DNA from: Arthrobacter alkaliphilus
GTDB taxonomy: Bacteria > Actinomycetota > Actinomycetes > Actinomycetales > Micrococcaceae
Length of the DNA stretch: 64,000 bases
Direction of reading: 5' to 3'
Assembly: GCF_021483235.1 (NCBI RefSeq)
Contig: NZ_JAKEEC010000001.1
Location: 248,285-312,284, forward strand
A model generated the notes under the pieces. It was given only the letters and a program-made list of their open reading frames with translations. It did not search any database and was not told where the DNA came from. The translations under genes and the position numbers were made by a program. This document shows positions 17,133 to 25,021 of this stretch, one piece after another (within the stretch, counting starts at the first letter, position 1; every line of letters starts with the position of its first letter).

Positions 17133-17327
17133 TCTTTACACTCATCGGTTGCGTCCGGACGCTGCCACTACTCGGTGCCGCTACTCGTGCGAACACGCGA
17201 AACGGCGTGACCGAACGCCGGGGTCCGCGTAGGGGCGAATCCGATCTGTTCGTGGTCAAATGGTGCAATATGTTCGGTCGGAGTTTAAGGATGGCGGAAG
17301 AAGGTGCCCAAGGACCAGGCAGGAAGC

Positions 17328-18440
17328 ATGCGGGGCTTTCTCGGTTTGTTTACCCCTGGGCATGCACCCCGCCGCCGGCTGTCGACCGTCGCCCGCGCCT
17401 GCATGGCCGCAGTCCTGGTGGTGGCGGGCATCGGAGGCTTCCTGACGTGGCGGCTGACTTCGGACGCGAACGGCGCGCCCGGACCGCCTTGGTTTTCAGG
17501 CTACGTCGACGTCACCGTGGTCCCGCAGCATCCATTCGAAACACCGCGGGGCGAGGGCACGGAGAATGTCACGCTCGCGTTCGTCGTGGCAATGGCCGGA
17601 CGGCCTTGCACGCCCAGCTGGGGAAGTACGTACAGCCTTGATGACGCGAAGAATTCGCTCAAGCTCGAGGATCGCATCGCCAAGCTGCGCTCGAACGGCG
17701 GCGGGTTCGCCATTTCCTTCGGCGGGTCGGCGAACAGTGAGCTCGCCAACTCGTGCCAGAACGCCGCAGATCTGGACAGCGCCTACCGTGCCGTCGTGGG
17801 GCGGTACGACCCGAAGACCATCGACTTTGATATCGAGGGCGACAACTTGGCGGACAGCGGGGCCTGGCAGCGCAGGGCCGCGGCAATCGCTTCCCTCCAG
17901 AAAGAGCGGAGCGAGGAAGGGCGTCCCCTCTCGGTTTGGCTGACCCTGCCAGTCACTCCCCAAGGACTGACCGATGCCGGAACCTCCGCCGTCGACCAGA
18001 TGCTCGCGGCCGGCGTCCAGCTGGCGGGCGTGAACATCATGACGATGAATTACGGTTCAAGCCGGAGTCCATCGCAAAGCATGCTCGATGCCGGAACCTC
18101 AGCGGCCCGGGCCACCCACGATCAGCTGAGCATCATCTATCAGCGTGCGGGGATGTCGCTCGACAGCGAGCAGACGTGGAGAAAGATGGGATTGACTCCC
18201 ATGATCGGCCGGAACGACCTTCCCGGCGAGATATTTGGCCTTGACGCGGCCCGCGGATTGAACTCTTTCGCGACCAGCAAGGGGATCCAGCGGGTGTCCA
18301 TGTGGTCCTTGAACAGGGACAGGCCGTGCCCCCAGGACAGCCCCGGGGCTTCGGCCAGCCACGTGTGCAGCGGGATCGATCAAGGAGACCAACGCTTCTC
18401 CGATGTGTTGAGCGCGGGATTTCACGCCAAGCTGCCCTGA
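17328..18440 (+). CDS. Exported glycoside hydrolase family 18 (chitinase-like) protein
   Basis: A 370-residue protein with an Arg-rich N terminus and a membrane helix (about residues 25-47, ACMAAVLVVAGIGGFLTW) acting as signal or anchor, then a TIM-barrel domain. Family 18 markers are visible: FAISFGG near residue 127 and TIDFDIEGD near residue 163, where the Glu is the catalytic acid. MTMNYGSS near residue 238 matches the substrate-assist region. The expected substrate is a beta-1,4-linked GlcNAc polymer (chitin or a PNAG-like glycan). It is divergent from the deacetylase-synthase operon. Start uncertain: ATG 17328 with AGGA upstream, or GTG 17304 eight codons earlier. Confidence 0.87.
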   Translation: MRGFLGLFTPGHAPRRRLSTVARACMAAVLVVAGIGGFLTWRLTSDANGAPGPPWFSGYVDVTVVPQHPFETPRGEGTENVTLAFVVAMAGRPCTPSWGSTYSLDDAKNSLKLEDRIAKLRSNGGGFAISFGGSANSELANSCQNAADLDSAYRAVVGRYDPKTIDFDIEGDNLADSGAWQRRAAAIASLQKERSEEGRPLSVWLTLPVTPQGLTDAGTSAVDQMLAAGVQLAGVNIMTMNYGSSRSPSQSMLDAGTSAARATHDQLSIIYQRAGMSLDSEQTWRKMGLTPMIGRNDLPGEIFGLDAARGLNSFATSKGIQRVSMWSLNRDRPCPQDSPGASASHVCSGIDQGDQRFSDVLSAGFHAKLP

Positions 18441-18471
18441 CCGCTTCGATCAGCAGCCGATCAGAAGAAGG

Positions 18472-18576
18472 TCATGTCTGGCCTGGACGGTCCGGGTTGC
18501 TCTGGTTCTTGGCTTCGGTTGGGCGTGCTAGGTGCTTCCCGTTGCCGTGCTGAAACAGTTTCTTTAGCCACTGCAT
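18472..18576 (-). CDS. 34-residue peptide with a strong ribosome binding site
   Basis: Short minus-strand frame starting MQWLKKLFQHGNGKH and ending at TGA (18472). A near-perfect Shine-Dalgarno sequence (GGAGGT) lies five bases before the ATG, the best-looking initiation site in this block. The first nine residues (MQWLKKLFQ) form a short amphipathic, cationic segment; the rest is polar and flexible. It is the last gene of the ugd-epimerase-lipoprotein run, 65 bp after the lipoprotein stop. It could be a membrane-associating or secreted peptide. No family is recognised and function is unknown. Confidence 0.5.
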   Translation of the reverse strand: MQWLKKLFQHGNGKHLARPTEAKNQSNPDRPGQT

Positions 18577-18641
18577 GGATACCTCCGGTGTTCCAAGGAC
18601 TGTCTGTGCCGGGTGGTTTGGACGGCTCCGGCGGCCGGTGC

Positions 18642-19388
18642 TTACTGCACTTGGCTGACCGTGACGATGTTCAGCCACGGTCCTGCGGGAACCTGGTCCC
18701 GCGGCACGAATTGCCAGTCCACCTTGTCGGACTCGCCATCAAGATCGGAGAAGCCAAGGCACCCGTTGAGTGCGGGCGAGACGTCCATTCCGGCCCCGTT
18801 GAACTTCTTGTTCGCCGGACGGGCGTCGTTGGAGCCGAAAACGTAGTCCTTGTCGTGATACTCACCCGGACCGGCATCTTCAATCTGTCCGTAGCATTCG
18901 CGGTTTCCCATCCGGATCCGGACCCATTGGTTCTTCATATAGCTGAACGACCGGTTCTGGGCGTTGCCCGCGAAACCCGGATCGTTGGCCCACGGGATGA
19001 CGCTGGCCCGCTCCGCGAAGGCGACGGGATCGTTGACGTCATCGTAGGGAAGATCGAGATAGAACGGGTTCTGCTTCGGAGTCATGCTGTTGGGCGCGTA
19101 ACCTTTGGCCTGCGTTCTCGCCTCGGTCTTGCAGCCGTTATTCACTACACCGTCGCAGCCTCCGTAGTTTTGCATCCACTTGGAGTCGTACGTCGACGTC
19201 ACCTGGCTGCCGTCCGCCGCCTTGGGATCAAAGATCTCTCCGACCCAAAAGGTCGTTGCCACGATCCCCCTGTGCCACGGATACCGGCCGGCGGTACTCG
19301 GGCCCGGGGCCGGCCCCGGGCCCGAGCAGGCCGCCGTCAGCAGGGTAAGGACCGCAAGTACGGCCATGCCGCCCCGCCTGTTCCACAC
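18642..19388 (-). CDS. Lipoprotein with barrel-like domain (paralogue 2)
   Basis: A 248-residue predicted lipoprotein: signal peptide MAVLAVLTLLTAAC with a lipobox-type cysteine, a short Gly/Pro spacer, then the same domain as the protein at 12750-13862, without its long Ala/Pro linker. Shared blocks include TTFWVGEIF, NPFYLDLPYDDVND, CYGQxEDAGP, GAGMDVSPALNGCLGF and VPAGPWLNIVT. A double-psi beta-barrel (expansin/RlpA-like) fold is inferred from the order of these motifs. The GTG at 19388 is chosen because AAGGAAAGG lies nine bases upstream; the frame continues further without a better site. It follows the epimerase by 43 bp, so it belongs to the ugd operon. Surface-anchored polysaccharide binding is a reasonable guess. 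Confidence 0.75.
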   Translation of the reverse strand: MWNRRGGMAVLAVLTLLTAACSGPGPAPGPSTAGRYPWHRGIVATTFWVGEIFDPKAADGSQVTSTYDSKWMQNYGGCDGVVNNGCKTEARTQAKGYAPNSMTPKQNPFYLDLPYDDVNDPVAFAERASVIPWANDPGFAGNAQNRSFSYMKNQWVRIRMGNRECYGQIEDAGPGEYHDKDYVFGSNDARPANKKFNGAGMDVSPALNGCLGFSDLDGESDKVDWQFVPRDQVPAGPWLNIVTVSQVQ

Positions 19389-19431
19389 AACCAGTCGCCT
19401 TTCCTTACGCTGCAGGGTATCGCCCCTTCGT

Positions 19432-20436
19432 TCACGACGCGAGGGTAATCTTCCACGCTGCGGGATCGAGGACTTTTGCCGGTTTGTAGTCTGCCGCGAC
19501 GTTGAGGATGATCTCATCCAAGGTGGTCTTCGGCTCGAAGCCAACAAGCGCGAAGGACTTGCTGTTGTCCGGAACCCTCCGGCGCATGTCCTCGTAACCT
19601 TCCGAGTACGCCTGCTCATAGGGCACCAAGGTGATGTCGCTCCCGCTCCCAAGGAGTTCGACGATCCTTTCGGCCAGCGTCAGGATGGAAATTTCGTGGC
19701 TCCCGCCAAGGTTGTAGGCATTTCCGTACGCAAGCGGTTCCTCGGAAATCCGGACGAGGGCCGGAACGATGTCGCCGACGTAGGAGAAGCACCTGGTTTG
19801 GTGCCCGTCTCCGTAAACCGTCAAGGGCTCACCGGCGAGCGCCTGCCGCACGAGCCGCGGAACAACCATTCCGTAGCGGCCTGTCTGCCGCGGACCCACC
19901 GTGTTGAAGAGCCGCACGATGGCAACCGGCAACCCGAATTGGCGCCAGTATGCGTGCGCGAATGCCTCGTCGATACCCTTGGCGGCCGCATAGGTCCAGC
20001 GGGATTTGAGCGCGGAACCAAGGATGCGGTCTGCTTCCTCCGAGAGGCTGTCCGAGGTGTTCTTGCCGTAGATCTCGCTTGTGGATGCCAGCAACAGCGA
20101 GGCACCTGATTCGAGGACCGAGTCCAGTACCACTTCGGTTCCATGGATATTCGTGCGGAGGCTCTCCAGCGGGTGGTCGACAATCAGATTGACGCCGACC
20201 GCGGCGGCCAGATGGAAGACCCTGTCGGCACCCGCCACCACCCTGTCCACTGCGTCGCGGTCCAGGATGCTGCCCTCGACGAAGTGGAAGTTCCTGTGGC
20301 CGATGACGCCTTTGAGGTTCTCCAGGCGCCCGGTCGACAAGTTGTCCAGCACGGCGACTTCGTCCCCGGCTGCCAACAAGTGCTCCACAAGGTGGCTTCC
20401 TATGAACCCGGCACCGCCGGTTATTGCTGTTTTCAT
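19432..20436 (-). CDS. NAD-dependent nucleotide-sugar epimerase/dehydratase
   Basis: A 334-residue extended short-chain dehydrogenase (GalE/uronate epimerase-like). The Rossmann motif TGGAGFIGSHL is at residues 6-16, ASTSEIYGK with the catalytic Ser near 118, and YAAAKGIDE (YxxxK) near 146. The C-terminal half binds the UDP-sugar. The ATG at 20436 is preceded by AGGAG; it lies 31 bp after the dehydrogenase stop. Next to a UDP-sugar dehydrogenase it could interconvert a UDP-uronic acid (for example GlcA/GalA) or make UDP-xylose-type sugars. The exact reaction cannot be decided from sequence alone. Confidence 0.88.
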   Translation of the reverse strand: MKTAITGGAGFIGSHLVEHLLAAGDEVAVLDNLSTGRLENLKGVIGHRNFHFVEGSILDRDAVDRVVAGADRVFHLAAAVGVNLIVDHPLESLRTNIHGTEVVLDSVLESGASLLLASTSEIYGKNTSDSLSEEADRILGSALKSRWTYAAAKGIDEAFAHAYWRQFGLPVAIVRLFNTVGPRQTGRYGMVVPRLVRQALAGEPLTVYGDGHQTRCFSYVGDIVPALVRISEEPLAYGNAYNLGGSHEISILTLAERIVELLGSGSDITLVPYEQAYSEGYEDMRRRVPDNSKSFALVGFEPKTTLDEIILNVAADYKPAKVLDPAAWKITLAS

Positions 20437-20467
20437 TACTCCTGCTTCCGTTGAAAACCTGGTGGGT

Positions 20468-21850
20468 CTAGAGCCGGGTGACGTTGTCGGCCTTGGGCAA
20501 GCGGTAGGTCGTGTCCAGGACTGCGGGCGCTCCGGCCAGCCAGTCAAGGTCCATTTGGCTGTGCCTCGTGTGCAGGATCACCAGGTCCGCACCCCAGTCA
20601 GCAGGCGATTGCTCAGAGTGGAGGGTTCCTCCATGACCGTCGGGAGCCGTCTGGCACCAAGGATCGAAAAACGCCACTTCCGCTCCGTCGGCGATCAAGG
20701 CGGCAATGATTTCCAACGCCGGGGATTCCCGGAGGTCTTCGACGTCGGGCTTGTATGCCACACCGAGCACCATGACGCGGGCACCGGCAACACCGTGGTT
20801 GCGGTCCGACAGGATACGCCGGGCCTTCTCCACCACTTGGTGCGGCCTGCCTGCGATCCCCGCCATGGCTTGCTCGATCACCGGAGCCGTCAATCGCGCT
20901 TTGCGCAGTTGCCACAGCAAGTAGTGGGGGTCGCACGGTATGCAGTGGCCGCCGACTCCAGGGCCAGGTGTGAACGCCATGAATCCATACGGCTTGGTGG
21001 ACGCCGCATCGATGACATCCATGACTTCCATGTTGAGTTCGTGGCAGATGTCGGCGAATTCGTTGGCCAAGGCGATGTTGACGGCCCGGAACGTGTTCTC
21101 CACCAGCTTGGTCATCTCTGCGACATCGGCGGACGGCACAACGTGGACCAGTTTGGTGCTGGCGCTCAAGAGCCTTTCGGCAGCTTCGCCGCAGGCCGCT
21201 GTCACGCCACCGACTACGCGGGGGACGTCTTCGTGGGAGAACGAATCCACGCCGGGGTTGATGCGCTCGGGCGAGAACGCCACGTACACGTCCCGGCCTG
21301 GAATAAGTCCCCTCGCGGCCAGGGGCAAAGCCAGGAGGTCGCGGGTGGATCCGACGTACGTGGTGGAGGTCAGCATCAGCAGCTGGCCAGCGGTGGCGAA
21401 GTCCACCACCGAGGCACAGGCCGCACGGAGAATGGAAAGGTCCGGAACCAGGTACTCATCCACGGGAGTGGGAACGCACACAACCACTGCCGCCGCGTGG
21501 GAAAGCAAGGACAAATCGCTGCTCAGCATGAAGGTCGGGTCCAGCAGCGCGTTGCTGAGCCGCTCCCTGTCGGAGTCCAGAAGATCTGCCCGTTGCTCCC
21601 GGATCACGGCGAGGCGCGCATCGGATACGTCAAGGCCGAGCACACGCCGGCCGGAAGCGTTGATGGCGAGGGCGGTGGGCAGGCCGACATAGCCCATGCC
21701 CACAATCGCCACGTCGAAAGTAAACGCCTGATCCTGTGTGGTTGTCAGTGTTGCCGCGCCCTCAGGCCAAGCCGGTGCTTGTGTGTGCAGGGCCTGCGGG
21801 CCCCCGTGGGGGTTTGCCTTGAGGGTCTTTACCTTCGTGTTCGGTGCCAT
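20468..21850 (-). CDS. UDP-glucose/UDP-ManNAc-type nucleotide sugar dehydrogenase
   Basis: A 460-residue enzyme that oxidises C6 of a UDP-sugar to a uronic acid using NAD. An N-terminal extension of about 45 residues precedes the Rossmann motif VAIVGMGYVGLPTA. The central domain has FSPERINPG and the conserved AEMTKLVENTFRAVNIAL. The active-site cysteine is in GVGGHCIPCDPHYL near residue 281, and the C-terminal UDP-binding domain starts at VLGVAYKPDVEDLRESP. The GHCIPCDP form is closer to WecC/UDP-ManNAc dehydrogenases than to Ugd (FGGSCFPKD), so the substrate may be an N-acetylated sugar. First enzyme of the operon; small ORF B ends two bases before its ATG. Confidence 0.92.
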   Translation of the reverse strand: MAPNTKVKTLKANPHGGPQALHTQAPAWPEGAATLTTTQDQAFTFDVAIVGMGYVGLPTALAINASGRRVLGLDVSDARLAVIREQRADLLDSDRERLSNALLDPTFMLSSDLSLLSHAAAVVVCVPTPVDEYLVPDLSILRAACASVVDFATAGQLLMLTSTTYVGSTRDLLALPLAARGLIPGRDVYVAFSPERINPGVDSFSHEDVPRVVGGVTAACGEAAERLLSASTKLVHVVPSADVAEMTKLVENTFRAVNIALANEFADICHELNMEVMDVIDAASTKPYGFMAFTPGPGVGGHCIPCDPHYLLWQLRKARLTAPVIEQAMAGIAGRPHQVVEKARRILSDRNHGVAGARVMVLGVAYKPDVEDLRESPALEIIAALIADGAEVAFFDPWCQTAPDGHGGTLHSEQSPADWGADLVILHTRHSQMDLDWLAGAPAVLDTTYRLPKADNVTRL

Positions 21851-21852
21851 GG

Positions 21853-22065
21853 TCAGTCGGCCTCCCGGTGCCTGTTGTCTCCAGTGTGAAAGAAAGCCGG
21901 CGGCGGAACCGGACGTGCCCTGGTCTCAGAGGGCACATGACCGCCCGCCGCCGGCTCGATGGTGGGGTTGCCCGCCGAATGCGGGAAACCGGTTGCATTG
22001 GAGTTGTCTTCTCGCTGGATCACCGGGTGGTTTTCCTGGAGCAATGAACTTTTCCTGCGTTTCAT
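21853..22065 (-). CDS. Small ORF B, leader gene of the UDP-sugar dehydrogenase operon
   Basis: A 70-codon frame starting MKRRKSSLLQENH, polar and Pro-rich, whose TGA lies two bases before the dehydrogenase ATG. A GTG four codons upstream, with GGGG nearby, is an alternative start. Start-site DNA matches small ORF A: GAGACCC at the same offset and a near-identical palindrome 77 bp upstream. The peptide shares an EPA-x-GG motif (IEPAAGGH) with ORF A (FEPALGGR). Codon third-position GC is below that of the enzyme genes. It may encode a regulatory leader peptide or a small protein; it contains a large nested hairpin that could act on the downstream gene. Confidence 0.4.
   Translation of the reverse strand: MKRRKSSLLQENHPVIQREDNSNATGFPHSAGNPTIEPAAGGHVPSETRARPVPPPAFFHTGDNRHREAD
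21895..21956 (-). promoter_or_regulatory. Nested hairpin in leader B, possible attenuator
   Basis: Outer stem AGCCGGCGGCGG (21895-21906) pairs with CCGCCGCCGGCT (21945-21956); inside it GTGCCCT (21915-21921) pairs with AGGGCAC (21930-21936). Read on the minus strand the outer stem is followed by TTTCTTT, so it could work as a rho-independent attenuator about 40 bases before the dehydrogenase start. Confidence 0.5.
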
Positions 22066-22141
22066 CTCGAGACCCACTTATCCCCAAATGAGTGGCGGTT
22101 GCCATCACGAAAAGCGTATGAACGGCCCCCCGACGCGGGCG

Positions 22142-22158
22142 CGAGTGGGCCCTACCCG
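22142..22158. promoter_or_regulatory. Imperfect palindrome B, candidate operator
   Basis: CGAGTGGGCCCTACCCG, two mismatches from the site at 17116-17132 and likewise followed by TCTTT. It begins 77 bp upstream of small ORF B and about 290 bp upstream of the dehydrogenase ATG. Another CTACCCG half-site lies at 22193-22199. Likely the regulator-binding part of the ugd operon promoter. The remaining intergenic DNA up to 22342 shows no gene. Confidence 0.55.
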
Positions 22159-22342
22159 TCTTTGGATGCGCGGGCCCTTCGGCGGCCTTTCACTACCCGT
22201 CCGAGCACTTTTAACCACTCGAATCGATACTCGCTTTCAGGCCTTCCGGCATGCGCACGCCTCGTGGAGGGCACGACGGCGGACGGCGGCTTCGCGGAAA
22301 ACGCCCACTTACCGCAGTGGTCAACCCGGCCGCGCCCGGCGG

Positions 22343-25021
22343 CTAGCCCAGCCCCTGGACGCCGTGCTCACCGTTCATTAAGTCTTCGCGGTGGCTGATG
22401 CCAAGCTTGGCAAACATGCGGTACAAGTGGCCTTCGACGGTGCGCAATGACAGGCCCAAGCCAAGCGCAATGTCCTTGTTACTCGATCCCGACTGCACGA
22501 GCGTCGCGATTTCCTGTTCACGCCGTGTCAGCTTCTGGAGGTCCGGGGAGGCTCCCTCAAGGGCCGGGCCAGCCTTGTCCAGGGCGGCGGTGCGGCGTTT
22601 GAGGAGTCGCTGGCCTTCGAGCTGGCGGGCCTTGTCCCCCCTGCTTTCGAGGATGCGCAAGGCATGGCTGGCACAGTCGGCGGCGGCGAGCTCCAGTCCG
22701 TCCTTGGCGGCCACATCACTCAGTTCGATGAGGCGATCCGCGTCCTTGTGCGCGAGGGCAAGACCGACGCTCAACGCGAACTCCGCGGTTCGGCCTTCGC
22801 TGCCTTCGGCGACTGCTACGAGGCGACGCGCCACACTGGAATCTCCCAGCCTCAGGACCAACATCAGGATGTCGATCTCGGCGCCGATAGCTCCGTCCGC
22901 GGCCGCGGAGTCCGCAAGGGCCATGAGCCTCGCGATCGCCGTTTGCGTTCCGGTGTGCTCGGCTTTCGCAACTGCCGCATGGCCTTGTGCCAGCAACGAC
23001 GGGTGCATGCCTTCCCGGATCAATGCGTCGTATTCATTCGCATACGTCATCGCGGTTTCGCGGCGTTTCAGGATCGAGGCCGCGTAGGCGGCGGCAGCAA
23101 CGGCGTCGGGCAAGTCGCTCGCCATGTCGGAGACGCGCAGCATGCTGACCGCCTGCCGAAGCCTGGGCAGGGCCACCCCGAGGTCTCCCCGGCGGAGGTC
23201 CACCATCCCGGCAGCCAAGTGCAGCATCCCGCCTGAATAGATCAAGGAATTCGGTGCCTGGGAGATGTGGTTCTTGAGGAACGTGTCAAGGACACCGAGT
23301 TCGCCAGCCTGTTGCAAGGCCAGGATGTAGCGGCGCATCACCATTCCTGCGTACTGGAGGCTCCAGTCGCCGTTCGTGAGGACCATCTCCTGGATCTCCA
23401 TCAGAATCTGGATGGCGGAGACCGGCCGTCCCGTGACGGCCATGGCCTCTGCGAGGAGGGTGCCTGCCACGAGGCGTGACTCGTCGTCCGCCTCTTTCCA
23501 GATTTCGCGGAGTTCCCGCTCTGTCTCGAGGTAGTGGCCTTCGGTTTGGAAGCCTTCGAGCGAAAGGAGCCTGCTTCCGAGCTTCCCCCGCTCCAGTTCT
23601 CCGGGGTCGACGCCCTGACGGGATTCGGCGAGCCGGGCCAAGGCCGCTTCCCATTCGTATGCCGCCTGTTTGATGGCATTCGGCCCCACGCCTTCTTTCC
23701 CGGCAAGCTGGGCCGCAAGCATCGAGGAGTGCCGGATCGTCCGCGGATCATTCGTCCGGTCCACGATCCCCGCCAGCGAGGACACCGATCCCTTGATGTC
23801 GCCCCGGTACCATTTGGCCCGTGCCACCTCTACCTGGGCCGCCAGCCTCAAGGAGGGATCCTTGATCGCACCGGCCACCCGCTCCACGTAGCTGGGGATG
23901 AACAACCGGTTTGCCAGCCGGGCCGCTTCCAGGATGTCGGAGTCCGGAACCTCGGTGCCCGATTCCAGTCCCCAGGAGACGTAGCGCAGAAGCCCGTCCA
24001 TGGTCTTCGGCTTGGCCTCCAGGAGGCTCGCGACGCGCCGCCGGATGGTCATGCTGTGGGCCGTCGGCACCAGCTGGCGGATCACTTCGCCAACCAGCGG
24101 CTGGGCCAGCCGGACATGCCGCTCCGGATCGGACGCGATCTCGATGAAATGCAGTTCCTGAAGTTCGTCCACGGCGTTGGAATCGCTGGCCCTTTGCACG
24201 ACGCTCAGCGGAACAGGTTCCGCGAGCGCCACGGTCTCCAAGGTGTCGCGCTGCGCGGGGCCCAGCATCAGGATCTCGTTCCGGACGAGGTCCATCAAAC
24301 GCACGCTGGTTCCCCGAAGCTCACCGGAAAGCATCCAGGCGTCGTTGCGGCAGACCAACTGGCCCACCGACTTGGCGTTTTCGATGAGTTCCAGCAGGAA
24401 CATCGGGTTCCCGCCCGAGTACTTGCAAAGGACTGCGCTGGTCCCCTGGACAACCGGCGCGTCCAAGGCCTGGGCACAAAGTTGATTGACTTCCTGCTCG
24501 TTGAGCGGCTGCAAGTCGAATCGATCCACGAGTCCCTCAGACCACATCGAGAAGACCTCTGCGGGCGGCGCGGGATACGGACGGCACAAGAACACGACCT
24601 TGGCGGCTTCCGCGGCCGCCAACTGGGCCAGGACAGCCACACTGCTTTCATCGATGTGGTGCGCGTCTTCCACGATCAGCACCGCCGGTGCCGGGTGCGG
24701 CTGGCCCGCCGGGTTCAACGCCGCGACCACGGCACGCAGGACCGACAAGGGTTCGTTGATCTGGCTCGGCGTCAAGGCCGTCAACAGCGGTGCCAAGGCA
24801 GCGAACGGTACCGACGCCAGGGTTGGGCCGGCAAAGACCCTGAAGGGGCGGATACGTTGTCCCAATTCATGCACGACTTCGTTAATTAATGCAGTCTTGC
24901 CGATGCCCGCATCACCGAAAAGCAGGACTCCGGGGCCGTTGACGTCGAGCAGGCAGTCGACGACGGCCGCCATCATATTGATTCGTCCGACGAGCGCATC
25001 GGCCGCAACCACTTCAGTCAT
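22343..25021 (-). CDS. LAL-type LuxR family regulator (892 aa)
   Basis: STAND-class transcription regulator with intact ATPase motifs: Walker A LFGDAGIGKTAL at about residues 35-46 and Walker B VLIVEDAHHIDESS near 114-127. A long helical region of degenerate repeats follows, and the C terminus carries a LuxR helix-turn-helix (LTRREQEIATLVQSG, then RTVEGHLYRMFAKLGI, about 820-880). Such proteins oligomerise on ATP and an unknown inducer and then bind DNA. The ATG overlaps the stop of the preceding LAL gene by four bases (ATGA), so the two are co-translated. Its stop is near the putative ugd promoter, making that operon a plausible target. Confidence 0.93.
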   Translation of the reverse strand: MTEVVAADALVGRINMMAAVVDCLLDVNGPGVLLFGDAGIGKTALINEVVHELGQRIRPFRVFAGPTLASVPFAALAPLLTALTPSQINEPLSVLRAVVAALNPAGQPHPAPAVLIVEDAHHIDESSVAVLAQLAAAEAAKVVFLCRPYPAPPAEVFSMWSEGLVDRFDLQPLNEQEVNQLCAQALDAPVVQGTSAVLCKYSGGNPMFLLELIENAKSVGQLVCRNDAWMLSGELRGTSVRLMDLVRNEILMLGPAQRDTLETVALAEPVPLSVVQRASDSNAVDELQELHFIEIASDPERHVRLAQPLVGEVIRQLVPTAHSMTIRRRVASLLEAKPKTMDGLLRYVSWGLESGTEVPDSDILEAARLANRLFIPSYVERVAGAIKDPSLRLAAQVEVARAKWYRGDIKGSVSSLAGIVDRTNDPRTIRHSSMLAAQLAGKEGVGPNAIKQAAYEWEAALARLAESRQGVDPGELERGKLGSRLLSLEGFQTEGHYLETERELREIWKEADDESRLVAGTLLAEAMAVTGRPVSAIQILMEIQEMVLTNGDWSLQYAGMVMRRYILALQQAGELGVLDTFLKNHISQAPNSLIYSGGMLHLAAGMVDLRRGDLGVALPRLRQAVSMLRVSDMASDLPDAVAAAAYAASILKRRETAMTYANEYDALIREGMHPSLLAQGHAAVAKAEHTGTQTAIARLMALADSAAADGAIGAEIDILMLVLRLGDSSVARRLVAVAEGSEGRTAEFALSVGLALAHKDADRLIELSDVAAKDGLELAAADCASHALRILESRGDKARQLEGQRLLKRRTAALDKAGPALEGASPDLQKLTRREQEIATLVQSGSSNKDIALGLGLSLRTVEGHLYRMFAKLGISHREDLMNGEHGVQGLG

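Noticed and set aside
16781..17303. Conserved actinobacterial 6C RNA
   Set aside because: The hairpins here lack the paired C-rich loops of that RNA and overlap a coupled reading frame.
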